64,000 bases of DNA from Mucilaginibacter sp. SJ (GCF_028993635.1 NZ_CP118631.1:2914001-2978000), one strand, 5' to 3'; counted from the stretch's first letter, positions 34,588 through 44,376 are shown. Program-made: numbers and translations. Notes: a model not told the origin generated them from the sequence alone.

Positions 34588-35017
34588 ACCATTTCCTGCT
34601 GGCCACCAATAACCCAAATTCTTCCGATGGATATTTCTCCGTTGATTTATGATGGATTTTATGCGCCCGGCGGATCCCGGCCAGGTAGCGGTTGTTACTT
34701 TTGAAAGCTTTGAAACGATTATGAATAAACCAATCGTGGAAAATGAAATAAATGATACCGTAGATACTGATACCTGTACCTATCCAAAACCGGTAGTCCA
34801 GAGTTAAATGTCCTATCCACATCAGCCATAAAGCAAAAGCAGCAAAGCCGATACTGAACAGGTCATTCAGCTCAAACCAGCCATGCCTTTGTTGATGATG
34901 CGTTTTGTGAATAAACCACAATGGCCCATGGAAAAGGTATTTGTGCATGGCCCAGGAGATGAGTTCCATCAACGCAATGGTTAATACTACAATTCCTATA
35001 TCTGCCAATACTATCAT
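34577..35017 (-). CDS. crtZ: CrtZ-like beta-carotene hydroxylase (fatty acid hydroxylase superfamily)
   Basis: 146 residues with four histidine clusters of the membrane di-iron hydroxylases: HKYLFH (25-30), HKTHH (37-41), HDWFIHNR and HKIHH. Length and spacing fit bacterial CrtZ, which adds 3-hydroxyl groups to carotenoid rings to make zeaxanthin-type pigments in the inner membrane. No other carotenoid gene is in the window, so the substrate is inferred from the family. The stop codon overlaps the convergent PIN toxin gene by 11 bases; the thioredoxin-like gene upstream ends 2 bases before the start, so these two are co-transcribed. Confidence 0.82.
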   Translation of the reverse strand: MIVLADIGIVVLTIALMELISWAMHKYLFHGPLWFIHKTHHQQRHGWFELNDLFSIGFAAFALWLMWIGHLTLDYRFWIGTGISIYGIIYFIFHDWFIHNRFKAFKSNNRYLAGIRRAHKIHHKSTEKYPSEEFGLLVASRKWFRK

Positions 35018-35018
35018 A

Positions 35019-35639
35019 TCATTTAGCGGTTATGCTTCGGGCTATCAGGTTTTCCATCTTTTGTGTATTGATTTCTTCATGTTCACCATATCCCGTTTTT
35101 TTGAAGATCAATTTTCCCTGTTTGTTAAAAATAAAGACTGTTGGGTATCCTCTAAAACCAAACTGCCTGTCGGGGCATTTGGTTTTATCATCGGGCGTAT
35201 ATTTTGCTAATACCTTACCGGTGTAAATCTTTTCGTTACAACCTGGTATAAAATACACAGGTAATTTAAAATCGTCCCGCATACTGTAATGTTTATACAG
35301 ATTAACAAAGTTAACCATCGATTTATCCTGTGCTATAAACCGCTTAACTATCCCGCTATCGGTTTGGCATAGGGTTATGAAACAAAATTTTTTATTGGCT
35401 TTATATTGGGCGTAAAGCTTGTGCAGCATGCCCATTTCACGAAAACAAGGCGGACAAGGCACAAACCAGCAATCAATAAACAGCACTTTGTTTTGGCCTA
35501 ATTGCTTTAACGTGGTATGCTTTCCGTTGATGTCGTAAACCTCGATATCAGGTATTGATTTAATTTTTTTGGTTTGTGCATTAACTACACAGCCAAGCAA
35601 AATAAAAAATGCGAATAAGGAGCAGGTTATTACTTTCAT
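35019..35639 (-). CDS. Periplasmic thioredoxin-like protein (TlpA/ResA type)
   Basis: 206 residues with a signal peptide (about 1-22, ending VVNAQ; a Cys at 17 in LLGC could make it a lipoprotein instead). The fold runs from IPDIEVYDINGKHTTLKQLG through the active-site motif C62-P-P-C65 in FVPCPPCFREMG to the cis-Pro region FRGYPTVFIFNKQGKL. It would carry out thiol redox chemistry in the periplasm, for example reducing cytochrome c apoproteins or repairing disulfides. Two extra Cys lie at GCNEK and KCPDRQ. It is directly upstream of the crtZ-like gene. Partner unknown. Confidence 0.8.
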   Translation of the reverse strand: MKVITCSLFAFFILLGCVVNAQTKKIKSIPDIEVYDINGKHTTLKQLGQNKVLFIDCWFVPCPPCFREMGMLHKLYAQYKANKKFCFITLCQTDSGIVKRFIAQDKSMVNFVNLYKHYSMRDDFKLPVYFIPGCNEKIYTGKVLAKYTPDDKTKCPDRQFGFRGYPTVFIFNKQGKLIFKKTGYGEHEEINTQKMENLIARSITAK

Positions 35640-35671
35640 AGCCGAAGTATTTACCGCTAACTTAAAATTAA

Positions 35672-35702
35672 AAAAGCGGCTATCAAATGATAACCGCTTT
35701 TA
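35672..35702 (-). terminator. Terminator of the lpdA gene
   Basis: AAAAGCGGCTATC and GATAACCGCTTTT pair with one mismatch around a 4-base loop, about 50 bases 3' of the lpdA stop. On the minus strand the right arm is followed by T. Confidence 0.65.
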
Positions 35703-35751
35703 AATATTTCAAATTAAAAATCCGACATCGAAAATCCGAAATCCGAAATTA

Positions 35752-37155
35752 TTAAATATGTATCGCCCTGTTTTCAGTAGCAGCCAAACATGCTTCACGC
35801 ATGGCTTCAGTATAGGTTGGGTGGGCGTGGCTCATGCGCGAAATATCTTCGGCACTTGCACGGTACTCCATCGCTACAACGGCTTCGGCTATCATGTCGG
35901 CAGTACGCGGACCAATCATGTGTACACCTAAAATCTCGTCGGTAGTAGCATCGGCCAATACTTTCACAAAACCATCCAGATCATCGCTGGCACGGGCACG
36001 GCCGCTGGCTTTGAACGGGAACGAACCGGTTTTGTATTTAACACCGGCTGCTTTCAGTTGCTCTTCTGTTTGACCAACAGCGGCAACTTCTGGCCAGGTA
36101 TAAACCACACCCGGAATCAGGTTGTAATCAATGTGTGGTTTCTGACCTGCAATGATCTCGGCAACCAGCGTACCTTCGTCCTCCGCCTTGTGGGCAAGCA
36201 TAGCGCCTTTAATCACATCGCCAATGGCATAAACACCTTTAACTTTGGTTTCCAGGTGCTCATCAACCGTAATTTTACGGCCACGCTCTTCAACAGTGAT
36301 GCCAATGTTTTCCAAACCTAAGCCATCGGTGTAAGCTATACGACCAACAGCTACCAGGCAGTAATCGCCTTTCAGTTCTTTCTTTTCGCCTTTAGGGGTA
36401 TCAAAGCTAACGGTTACTTCTTTACCTTTTACGGCAGCGCCGGTAACTTTGTGGCCCAGGTAAAATTCCATACCCAGTTTAGTTAGTACTTTTTGCAGCT
36501 CACGGCCCAGGCCCTTATCCATAGTTGGGATAATGCCGTCCATAAATTCAATTACAGATACTTTGGCGCCTAAACGGGCATAAACCGAACCCAACTCCAA
36601 ACCGATAACGCCGCCACCAATCAACACCAGGTGTTTTGGTACTTCGCTCAGGCTTAATGCTTCGGTTGATGTAATAATGCGTTTTTTATCGATAGGCAGA
36701 AATGGCAAAGCCGATGGTTTTGAACCTGTAGCGATGATCACATTTTTTCCGGTGATCTCGGTAACGGTACCATCACTCTTTTTAACGGTGATGGTATTTT
36801 TATCTTTAAATGATCCTACACCAAAATGGGTGTCGATCTTATTTTTCTTCATCAGGTAGGTGATACCGCTGGTGTTGGCATCAACAACTTCCTGCTTGCG
36901 TTTAATCATCTGTCCAAAATCTATCGAAAGATCTTTTAGATTGATGCCATGTGTTTTAAAAGCATGGGCAGCATTGTGGTAATGTTCAGACGAATCCAAC
37001 AGCGCCTTCGAGGGGATACAACCTACGTTAAGGCAGGTACCACCAAGGGTATTATACTTTTCAACAATTGCGGTTTTTAAACCAAGCTGGGCACAGCGGA
37101 TAGCGGCTACATAACCACCGGGGCCCGAACCTATAACTATAACATCATATTGCAT
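35752..37155 (-). CDS. lpdA: Dihydrolipoyl dehydrogenase (E3)
   Basis: 467 residues. FAD-binding GSGPGG at 9-14, redox-active disulfide C41-LNVG-C46 in GGTCLNVGCIPSKALL, NAD-binding GGGVIGLELGSVYARLG, second FAD motif YAIGDVIKGAMLAHKAEDEG, and the C-terminal catalytic HAHPTYTEAMREA. It reoxidises dihydrolipoamide on pyruvate, 2-oxoglutarate and branched-chain dehydrogenase complexes, or the glycine cleavage H protein, in the cytoplasm. Length is normal. It stands alone, with its own terminator and a -7 element close to the start, so it probably serves several complexes. Confidence 0.95.
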   Translation of the reverse strand: MQYDVIVIGSGPGGYVAAIRCAQLGLKTAIVEKYNTLGGTCLNVGCIPSKALLDSSEHYHNAAHAFKTHGINLKDLSIDFGQMIKRKQEVVDANTSGITYLMKKNKIDTHFGVGSFKDKNTITVKKSDGTVTEITGKNVIIATGSKPSALPFLPIDKKRIITSTEALSLSEVPKHLVLIGGGVIGLELGSVYARLGAKVSVIEFMDGIIPTMDKGLGRELQKVLTKLGMEFYLGHKVTGAAVKGKEVTVSFDTPKGEKKELKGDYCLVAVGRIAYTDGLGLENIGITVEERGRKITVDEHLETKVKGVYAIGDVIKGAMLAHKAEDEGTLVAEIIAGQKPHIDYNLIPGVVYTWPEVAAVGQTEEQLKAAGVKYKTGSFPFKASGRARASDDLDGFVKVLADATTDEILGVHMIGPRTADMIAEAVVAMEYRASAEDISRMSHAHPTYTEAMREACLAATENRAIHI

Positions 37156-37178
37156 AGTAGTGTGTATTTTATGGTGGG

Positions 37179-37186
37179 CAAAGTTA
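37179..37186 (-). promoter_or_regulatory. -7 element upstream of lpdA
   Basis: TAACTTTG on the minus strand fits TAnnTTTG, 23 bases before the lpdA start, implying a leader of under 20 bases. The -33 match is poor. Confidence 0.4.
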
Positions 37187-37431
37187 AGGATTTTAAAGTT
37201 GCTTTTGAGAGATTAGTGATTGGAGATTAGAGGTTAGCAATTATTTTCTGAACCATGATTTTAGGGATTTAATCCCGGTTCAGACAAAAATCCGAAATCG
37301 AACATCCGAAATCCGACATAAAATTTATCCCATACCAACAGCTTTTTACCCAGTTTGTAACAGAACCATTGATAAATCGGTTTATCGTTAACTCTTTATT
37401 AAATTTAACCCAATTTAACACGACTGATCTT

Positions 37432-39288
37432 ATGAAGAAAATTAACTTATTTTTTGTGCTGGTATTGCTATATACCGGCGTTAATGCTCAAAGCACTTAC
37501 GTAAAGGAGCATTTTACCAAAAAAGAGGTGTACATCACCATGCGCGATGGTGTAAAACTGTTCACCTCTATTTATACCCCAAAAGATGCTTCATCGCAAA
37601 ATAAGTACCCGATGATGATGATGCGTACCTGCTACAGCGTCGCCCCTTACGGCGAGGACAAATATCCTCAAAGGCTTGGCCCGTCTGAAATTATGATGAA
37701 AGAAGGTTATATTTTTGTTTACCAGGACGTACGCGGCCGTTGGAAAAGTGAAGGCAGCTGGACTAACATGACGCCGGTTATCGATAACAAGAAAAGCAAA
37801 AAAGATGTTGACGAGGGTTCTGACACCTATGACACCATCGACTGGCTGGTTAAAAACGTAGCCAACAACAATGGCAAGGTTGGCCAGTATGGTATCTCGT
37901 ACCCGGGCTTTTATACTGCTGCGGGCATCCTGTCAAACCACCCGGCACTTAAGGCATCATCGCCGCAAGCCCCTATTTCCGATTTCTTTTTTGACGATTT
38001 TCACCACAATGGTGCTTTCATTGAGGGGTACTTTTTCACCTTCCCGGTATTTGGTGTTCAAAAAACTGATACAACCAGCAAAGCCTGGTATACCATGCTT
38101 AAACCCGACAGCAAAGATGGTTACCAGTATTTATTAGATCTTGGCCCGCTTAAAAACGCCGATAAATTTTATCATGATAACTTCTTTTGGCAGGAAACTA
38201 TCAATCATCCTAACTACGATGAGTTTTGGCAAAAACGTGGCCTGCTGAAACATTACGGCAAAGTAAAGCCTGCGGTGATGCTGGTTGGCGGCTGGTTTGA
38301 TGCCGAAGACCTAACCGGTCCGCTGGCTATTTATAAAACCATCAACAAATCTGATCCTAACGCTTACAATACTATTGTAATGGGACCATTCGGTCATGGC
38401 CGCTGGTCGCGCGAAACCGGGCATACCATGCATAGCAATATTTACTTTGGTGATAGCGTGGCTACCTTTTACCAAAAAAACATCGAAGCCAAATTCTTCA
38501 ACCACTTTTTGAAAGGTAATGGCGATAAAAATTCCGGCTTGCCAAATGCTTACATGTTTAATACCGGCAAAAAGGAATGGGCAACATTTGATAAATGGCC
38601 TGCCGCCAATGCCGTGCATGAAAAAATGTTTTTAGGTGCCGATGGTAAGCTTACTAATACTCAGCCTGCAACCGCAGGTTCAGTTTCCTATGTAAGCGAT
38701 CCGCTTAAACCGGTTCCTTACACTGAAGACAACACCACTACCATGGGCTTCACCCCTCATAATTATATGAGCGAGGACCAGCGTTTTGCAGGTCGCCGTC
38801 CGGATGTATTGGTTTACCAGAGCGAGGTATTAAATGACGATGTTACCCTTGGCGGCGAGATCATGGCGCACCTTAAAATTGCCACAACAGGTACCGACGC
38901 CGATTTTGTTGTGAAACTGATTGATGTTTATCCGGCCGACGAACCAAACAATCCATACATGCCTAACAAAAACACCATCCTGAGCAATTACTGGCAAATG
39001 GTACGTTCGGAAGTAATGCCGGCCCGTTTCCGTAACAGCTTTGAAAAACCAGAGGCATTGGTAGCTAACCAAAAAACAGATGTGAACTTCCGCCTGCAGG
39101 ATGTGCTGCATACCTTTAAAAAAGGTCACCGCATCATGATCCAGGTACAAAGCACCTGGTTCCCTATTGTAGCGCGTAACCCACAAAAATATGTGGAGAA
39201 CCCTTATAAAGCAGATGAAAGTGATTACATCAAGGCTACCGAAACAGTTTATAACGATAGCTACATTGATGTACAGGTTTTGAAGTAG
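37432..39288 (+). CDS. CocE/NonD-family secreted acyl hydrolase (X-Pro dipeptidyl-peptidase S15 type)
   Basis: 618 residues from ATG 37432, which opens the signal peptide (MKKINLFFVLVLLYTGVNAQ). The alpha/beta-hydrolase domain has the nucleophile elbow G-I-S-Y-P-G with Ser156, the oxyanion-side YQDVRGRWKSEG, Asp in GGWFDAEDLTG and His in GPFGHGRWS. The last 200 residues form the S15/CocE C-terminal jellyroll (PDVLVYQSEVLNDDVTLGG). Relatives are cocaine esterase, glutaryl-7-ACA acylase and X-Pro peptidases; the natural substrate here is likely a peptide or N-acyl amino acid, unknown. Periplasmic or secreted. A terminator follows at once. Confidence 0.88.
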   Translation: MKKINLFFVLVLLYTGVNAQSTYVKEHFTKKEVYITMRDGVKLFTSIYTPKDASSQNKYPMMMMRTCYSVAPYGEDKYPQRLGPSEIMMKEGYIFVYQDVRGRWKSEGSWTNMTPVIDNKKSKKDVDEGSDTYDTIDWLVKNVANNNGKVGQYGISYPGFYTAAGILSNHPALKASSPQAPISDFFFDDFHHNGAFIEGYFFTFPVFGVQKTDTTSKAWYTMLKPDSKDGYQYLLDLGPLKNADKFYHDNFFWQETINHPNYDEFWQKRGLLKHYGKVKPAVMLVGGWFDAEDLTGPLAIYKTINKSDPNAYNTIVMGPFGHGRWSRETGHTMHSNIYFGDSVATFYQKNIEAKFFNHFLKGNGDKNSGLPNAYMFNTGKKEWATFDKWPAANAVHEKMFLGADGKLTNTQPATAGSVSYVSDPLKPVPYTEDNTTTMGFTPHNYMSEDQRFAGRRPDVLVYQSEVLNDDVTLGGEIMAHLKIATTGTDADFVVKLIDVYPADEPNNPYMPNKNTILSNYWQMVRSEVMPARFRNSFEKPEALVANQKTDVNFRLQDVLHTFKKGHRIMIQVQSTWFPIVARNPQKYVENPYKADESDYIKATETVYNDSYIDVQVLK

Positions 39289-39340
39289 TTATTTAGAGGT
39301 TGGAGGTAAGAGGTTAGGTTTTTACTCCACTTTCCTTAAA

Positions 39341-39377
39341 CCATTGGCCGGACTTTTTAATTCCGGCCAATGGTTTT
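39341..39377 (+). terminator. Terminator after the CocE-type gene
   Basis: Perfect 12-bp stem CCATTGGCCGGA (39341-39352) and TCCGGCCAATGG (39362-39373), then TTTTA. Confidence 0.8.
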
Positions 39378-39401
39378 ATAAATAAGCTTTAACTTAGGTT
39401 T

Positions 39402-40028
39402 ATGAAACTATCTTTCACCATCATATTGCTAATCATTATTACCCAGGTCTCTGTTGCTCAACTCAAAGTAATTAAGCTTAGCAAAGCAGATATCCCCAAA
39501 CCCATTACTTACAAGGGGCATATCATCGATGCGGTTAAATACACGGATAAAACAGGCGATCATATAGTGATCACCACAGAAACCGGCGAAACCAAAACCA
39601 AAAACACCGAAAACAGTGACGGCCGCGATGCCGCTTTATATGCCTATCATTACAATATTACGGGTACCGATCAGTTTAAACTGAGCTGGCAGACTTATGA
39701 TTTTGTTGCTGATTGTTCCTTTGATATAACGGCAAATTATGTTCCGGGAACATTTACAGTTACGGACGCAGATAATAATGGCGTAGCCGAAGTATGGTTG
39801 GTTTATCGTACCGTTTGCCGTAGTGATGTAAGTCCCTGTGATATGAAAATTATTATGCACGAGGGAGATAAAAAATACGCCGTTCGAGGCACTAACAAAG
39901 TAAAAATATCTGGTAAAGATTATAGAGGTGGCATTTATATTTTTGATGCAGCTTTTAAAGCCGCCCCGGCTGCTTTCCGGAAATATGCTGCTGATATCTG
40001 GCAGAAAAACATCATGGATACCTTTTAA
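39402..40028 (+). CDS. Secreted protein of unknown function
   Basis: 208 residues with a signal peptide (MKLSFTIILLIIITQVSVAQ). The mature part contains YKGHIIDAVKYTDKTGDHIVITTETG, ADCSFDITANYV, TVTDADNNGVAEVWLVYRTVC and SPCDMKIIMHEGDKKYAVRG. The pattern (a question-type KYTDKTGDHIV and a Ca-loop-like DADNNG) matches a small conserved Bacteroidota secreted family (M949_RS01915-like, as I recall), whose role is not established. It ends 18 bases before the first M1 peptidase, so it may be the first gene of that operon. The gene is real; function unknown. Confidence 0.6.
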   Translation: MKLSFTIILLIIITQVSVAQLKVIKLSKADIPKPITYKGHIIDAVKYTDKTGDHIVITTETGETKTKNTENSDGRDAALYAYHYNITGTDQFKLSWQTYDFVADCSFDITANYVPGTFTVTDADNNGVAEVWLVYRTVCRSDVSPCDMKIIMHEGDKKYAVRGTNKVKISGKDYRGGIYIFDAAFKAAPAAFRKYAADIWQKNIMDTF

Positions 40029-40046
40029 CCTGTTACAATTAAGTAC

Positions 40047-41717
40047 ATGAAAATAAAACAACTATATCTTGCAGCGCTCACCTTACTAAGCACTGCGACA
40101 ATTAGCCAGCAGGCAAAGGCACAACTATTGAAAGAAAAAGAGCAGTTTACCCATGCCGATTCGCTTCGCGGTATGCTTACCCCCTTGCGTACCTGCTATG
40201 ATATTAACTATTACCATTTAGATGTTAAGTTTGATATCGATAAAAAATTCATCAGCGGCAGTAACCAGTTTAAATTTACCGCCACGCAGGATTTTAACAA
40301 ACTCCAGTTCGATCTGTTTGCTAACCTGAAAATTGAAAAGGTTGTTTATAAAGGTAAAGAGATAACCTTTACCCGCGATGGTAATGCGGCATTCATTACT
40401 TTCCCTCAAACTATAACTAAAGGCAGTAAAGATGAGTTTACCGTTTATTATTCGGGCAACCCAACAATAGCTATAAACGCACCCTGGGATGGTGGGGTGG
40501 TGTTTAAAAAAGATTCGTTGGGCAAACCCTTCGTAGCCACTGCCTGCGAAGGAATAGGTGCCAGCATTTGGTGGCCCACTAAAGATCACCTTAGCGATGA
40601 GGTAGACAGTATGATGATCAGCATCAGCGTACCTAAAGGTTTAAAAGATGTTTCGAACGGTCGCCTGCGTAAAGTAACCCAGCTTAAGGATGGGTACACC
40701 CGGTTCGATTGGTTTGTGGCTAACCCGATCAATAATTATGATGTGGTTGCCAACATTGCCGATTATGTTCATTTTGAAGATACCTACATGGGCGAAAAAG
40801 GCAAGCTCAGCCTCGATTACTGGGTGCTGCCTACAAGTCTCGAAAAAGCAAAAAAACACTTCCCCGCCAACGTAAAACCTATGCTAAAGGCTTTTGAACA
40901 CTGGTTTGGCCCTTATCCTTTTTATGAGGACGGTTACAAACTGGTTGAAACACCTCACTTAGGTATGGAGCATCAAAGCGCCACGGCTTATGGCAACCGT
41001 TTTTTAAATGGATACCTGGGATATGATATGTCGGGCACTGGCTGGGGTACCAAATGGGATTACATCATTGTACACGAAAGCGGGCACGAATGGTTCGGCA
41101 ACAATATAACTGATAAAGACCTTGCCGATATGTGGATTCACGAAAGTTTTACCTGTTATTCTGAATCTCTTTTTGTAGAGGATAACTGGGGCAAAAAAGC
41201 CGGACAGGAATATAACTACGGTTTAAGGCTCACCATTAATAATGACGGCCCTATAGTTGGCGTTTACAATGTAAACAAAGAAGGCTCGGGCGATATGTAC
41301 TCTAAAGGTGCTGTGTTCCTGAACATGATCCGCACTATTATTAATGATGATGAAAAATGGCGTGGCATCCTGCGCGGGCTTAACAAAACTTTTTATCATA
41401 AAACGGTTACCTATGATGATGTATTAGGGTTTATCAACCAGCAATCAGGCATGGACCTTTCGGCAGTTTTTGATCAGTACCTGCATTACCGCAGTCTGCC
41501 CGTTCTTGAATTTACCAGTCATGAGAATAAGCTTTACTGCCGTTGGATAGCCGAAGCTAAGGATTTCAATATGCCTATCAGGATACGTGTAAAGGGTGGC
41601 GAATACAAATTTATCACCCCAACAAAACAAATGAGCCCTGTTGAAATTGCTGGTGCTACTAAAGACAATATCGAAATTGATTATTTAAATTACTACGTGG
41701 GTGCGCTCATGGATTAA
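40047..41717 (+). CDS. M1-family zinc aminopeptidase, first of a tandem pair
   Basis: 556 residues with a signal peptide (about 1-26, ending QAKAQ). N-terminal beta-saddle typical of M1 (YHLDVKFDIDKKFISGSNQF), then the substrate-binding GMEHQ (the GxMEN position), the zinc motif H343-E-S-G-H347 and the downstream glutamate in DMWIHESFTCYSESLF. Domain IV of classical aminopeptidase N is missing, as in short Bacteroidota M1 proteins. It trims N-terminal residues from peptides in the periplasm or outside. The second copy starts 13 bases after the stop and is highly similar, so the pair arose by tandem duplication. Confidence 0.88.
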   Translation: MKIKQLYLAALTLLSTATISQQAKAQLLKEKEQFTHADSLRGMLTPLRTCYDINYYHLDVKFDIDKKFISGSNQFKFTATQDFNKLQFDLFANLKIEKVVYKGKEITFTRDGNAAFITFPQTITKGSKDEFTVYYSGNPTIAINAPWDGGVVFKKDSLGKPFVATACEGIGASIWWPTKDHLSDEVDSMMISISVPKGLKDVSNGRLRKVTQLKDGYTRFDWFVANPINNYDVVANIADYVHFEDTYMGEKGKLSLDYWVLPTSLEKAKKHFPANVKPMLKAFEHWFGPYPFYEDGYKLVETPHLGMEHQSATAYGNRFLNGYLGYDMSGTGWGTKWDYIIVHESGHEWFGNNITDKDLADMWIHESFTCYSESLFVEDNWGKKAGQEYNYGLRLTINNDGPIVGVYNVNKEGSGDMYSKGAVFLNMIRTIINDDEKWRGILRGLNKTFYHKTVTYDDVLGFINQQSGMDLSAVFDQYLHYRSLPVLEFTSHENKLYCRWIAEAKDFNMPIRIRVKGGEYKFITPTKQMSPVEIAGATKDNIEIDYLNYYVGALMD

Positions 41718-41730
41718 TCCCAATACATAA

Positions 41731-43395
41731 ATGAAAAACAAACTACTGAATATATGCGCGTTGTCGATAGCAATTTTAGGCACCGCATTCCAGGTTACCC
41801 AGGCACAATTGGGCACCAACAGGCAAATATTTACCCGTGCCGATTCGCTTAGGGGCAGTTTAACAGCGCTGCGCACCTGCTATGATATTAACTACTATCA
41901 CCTTGATGTGAAGTTTGATATCGATAAAAAATTCATTAGCGGCAGTAACCTGTTCAAGTTCACCGCTACCCAAGACTTTACTAAACTCCAGTTCGATCTG
42001 TTTTCTAATTTAAAAATAGAGAAAGTGGTTTATGAAGGCGCCGAAATACCTTTTACCCGCGAATTTAACGCAGTGTTTGTCACCTTCCCAAAAACGATAA
42101 AAAAAGGCAGCAAGGATGAGTTTACCGTTTATTACTCAGGTAACCCCACCATTGCCAAACGAGCCCCATGGGATGGCGGCGTAGTTTATGCTACCGATTC
42201 GCTTGGTAAACCTTGGATAGCAACGGCCTGCCAGGGTATTGGCGCCAGCATCTGGTGGCCTACAAAAGATCATCAGTACGATGAGGTAGACAGCGCCCTG
42301 ATCAGTATCAGCGCTCCTAATGGTTTAAAAGATGTTTCAAATGGCAGATTGCGCAAAGTAACTGATTTGAACAACGGCTATACCCGCTTTGATTGGTTTG
42401 TAGCTAACCCTATCAACAATTATGACATAGAAGCCAATATTGGTGACTATGCTCACTTTGAAGGTACTTACCAGGGCGAAAAAGGCCCGTTAACGCTTGA
42501 TTACTGGCCTTTAAGTTACAATGTTGATAAAGCCAAAAAGCAATGGGAGCTCGACGCGCCACGAATGCTCAAGTCGTTTGAATACTGGTTTGGCCCCTAT
42601 CCTTTTTATGAAGACGGCTATAAACTGGTTGAAACCCCTCACCTCGGCATGGAACACCAAAGCGGCACAGCTTATGGCAACCACTATAAAAACGGCTATC
42701 TCGGTCGCGACCTTTCGGGTACAGGCTGGGGCCTTAAATGGGATTTTATTGTAGTACACGAAAGCGGTCATGAATGGTTCGGCAATAACATCACCTCAAA
42801 AGATGTGGCCGATATGTGGATCCACGAAAGTTTCACCAATTATTCCGAATCGCTGTTCATTGAAACCTACTATGGCAAGCAAGCCGGGCAGGAATACGTG
42901 AACGGCACCCGTAAAAATATCCGTAACGACAAGCCAATCGTAGGGCCGTATGGTGTAAACATGGAAGGTTCAGGTGATATGTATTACAAAGGCGGCAACC
43001 TGTTAAACATGGTACGTACCATCATCAACAACGATGACAAATGGCGCAGTATCCTCCGCGGACTTAACAAAACATTCTACCATAAAACCGTTACTTATGA
43101 CGATGTCGTGGGTTATATCTGCAAACGGGCGGGCATGAACCTGGCGCCTGTGTTTGACCAGTACCTGCATTATAAAGATATCCCAACCCTGCAATTTGTA
43201 GTTAAAGACGGTAAGCTTTATTCCAAATGGCTGGCCAATGCCGATGGATTTAACATGCCGGTGAGGGTACGCGTTAAAGGCGGCGAATACCAGTTCATCA
43301 AACCTACCGATCAGTTTACCCCGGTTAAGATAGATGGTATCAACAAGGATAATGTAGAGGTGGATACATTCAATTATTACATTAAGGTTGATTGA
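41731..43395 (+). CDS. M1-family zinc aminopeptidase, second of a tandem pair
   Basis: 554 residues with signal peptide (ends FQVTQAQ). Colinear with the preceding copy: same saddle motif (YHLDVKFDIDKKFISGSNLF), same GMEHQ, the zinc site H343-E-S-G-H347 at the same residue, and DMWIHESFTNYSESLF. Most differences lie in the middle helical part and the end, which suggests a shift in peptide preference rather than loss of activity. It shares the operon with 40047. A palindromic REP-like element follows about 60 bases later. Confidence 0.88.
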   Translation: MKNKLLNICALSIAILGTAFQVTQAQLGTNRQIFTRADSLRGSLTALRTCYDINYYHLDVKFDIDKKFISGSNLFKFTATQDFTKLQFDLFSNLKIEKVVYEGAEIPFTREFNAVFVTFPKTIKKGSKDEFTVYYSGNPTIAKRAPWDGGVVYATDSLGKPWIATACQGIGASIWWPTKDHQYDEVDSALISISAPNGLKDVSNGRLRKVTDLNNGYTRFDWFVANPINNYDIEANIGDYAHFEGTYQGEKGPLTLDYWPLSYNVDKAKKQWELDAPRMLKSFEYWFGPYPFYEDGYKLVETPHLGMEHQSGTAYGNHYKNGYLGRDLSGTGWGLKWDFIVVHESGHEWFGNNITSKDVADMWIHESFTNYSESLFIETYYGKQAGQEYVNGTRKNIRNDKPIVGPYGVNMEGSGDMYYKGGNLLNMVRTIINNDDKWRSILRGLNKTFYHKTVTYDDVVGYICKRAGMNLAPVFDQYLHYKDIPTLQFVVKDGKLYSKWLANADGFNMPVRVRVKGGEYQFIKPTDQFTPVKIDGINKDNVEVDTFNYYIKVD

Positions 43396-43454
43396 AAGTT
43401 GATTGGGTGAATGGTTGATTCTTACCCCTGACAAAATAAAAAACAGGTGTCATG

Positions 43455-43513
43455 CTGAGCCTGTCGAAGCATCGCGGGTAGGGCCTCTGCGCGCGAGTCT
43501 TCGACAGGCTCAG
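43455..43513. repeat. Dispersed palindromic (REP-like) element
   Basis: Perfect 15-bp inverted arms CTGAGCCTGTCGAAG (43455-43469) and CTTCGACAGGCTCAG (43499-43513) around a GC-rich loop. Words of this sort (CTTCGACAGGCTCAG) are common intergenic repeats in many bacteria. It may also act as a terminator for the M1 operon. Confidence 0.7.
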
Positions 43514-43632
43514 ACTGACAGGCCTTATTTAACCAACCACTCACCCACTCACCCCCACAAAAAAATCAGATCCCGTGCAACTTTCCTCCCCCTACCGGCG
43601 TCTAATTTGAAAACGAAACTAAAACAACTGTC

Positions 43633-44376
43633 ATGAAATCAATCTCAAAAATATTATTAGCTGCAGCATTGGCAGCAGGAACAACTGGTTACAGCACTGC
43701 AAAACCATCGCACCCAATTGTTAAACACGCTGATCAAACCACGCAAGACCGTCATCTATCAGGCTTCAGTGCTATTGAGCTTGCAGGTTCATTTGATGTT
43801 TACTTTACACAGGGCTCAAACGAATCGGTAAAAGTCGAAGCGCCTTCGGATGTTATCGACAAGATCATTACCGAAGTTCAAGGCGGCGTATTGAAGATCT
43901 ACAGTAAAAAAGGCACCAACTGGGATAACTGGAGCTTTGGCCGCAGCCGTAAAATGATTGTGCATGTGGTAGCTAAAGATATGACCAGCATTAACGTTGC
44001 CGGTTCGGGCGATGTTTATTTCAAAGATGGCATCAGCACTACCTCATTAAAATTAAAAGTTGTTGGCTCGGGCGATATGCTGGGCAAAGTGAACGCTAAA
44101 AACCTGGATAGCAGCATTTCTGGTTCTGGTGATATGAAACTTTCGGGCCGGGCCGATAATTCGAGAGTAAATGTTGTAGGCTCCGGTGATTTTACCGCCC
44201 GCGACCTGATCACCATTAACACCGAAGTGCACATAGCCGGTTCGGGCGATGCCACCATCAACGCCAGTAACAAAATTGAAGCTTCGGTGAGCGGATCAGG
44301 CGATGTGCATTATACTGGCGGTGCTAAAAATATTTCAAGCTCAAAAGCAGGTAGCGGCGATATTGAGAGAATATAA
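43633..44376 (+). CDS. DUF2807 head-GIN-domain protein (secreted beta-helix)
   Basis: 247 residues with a signal peptide (about 1-23). N-terminal FSAIELAGSFDVYFTQGSNESVKVEAP is the head GIN domain; the rest is a right-handed beta-helix built from short turns ending in GSGD (VAGSGDVYF, VVGSGDMLG, ISGSGDMKL, VVGSGDFTA, IAGSGDATI, VSGSGDVHY, KAGSGDIERI). Seven GSGD turns spaced about 20 residues apart are visible. Such proteins are called putative auto-transporter adhesins; no passenger activity is known. It has its own terminator. Confidence 0.85.
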   Translation: MKSISKILLAAALAAGTTGYSTAKPSHPIVKHADQTTQDRHLSGFSAIELAGSFDVYFTQGSNESVKVEAPSDVIDKIITEVQGGVLKIYSKKGTNWDNWSFGRSRKMIVHVVAKDMTSINVAGSGDVYFKDGISTTSLKLKVVGSGDMLGKVNAKNLDSSISGSGDMKLSGRADNSRVNVVGSGDFTARDLITINTEVHIAGSGDATINASNKIEASVSGSGDVHYTGGAKNISSSKAGSGDIERI

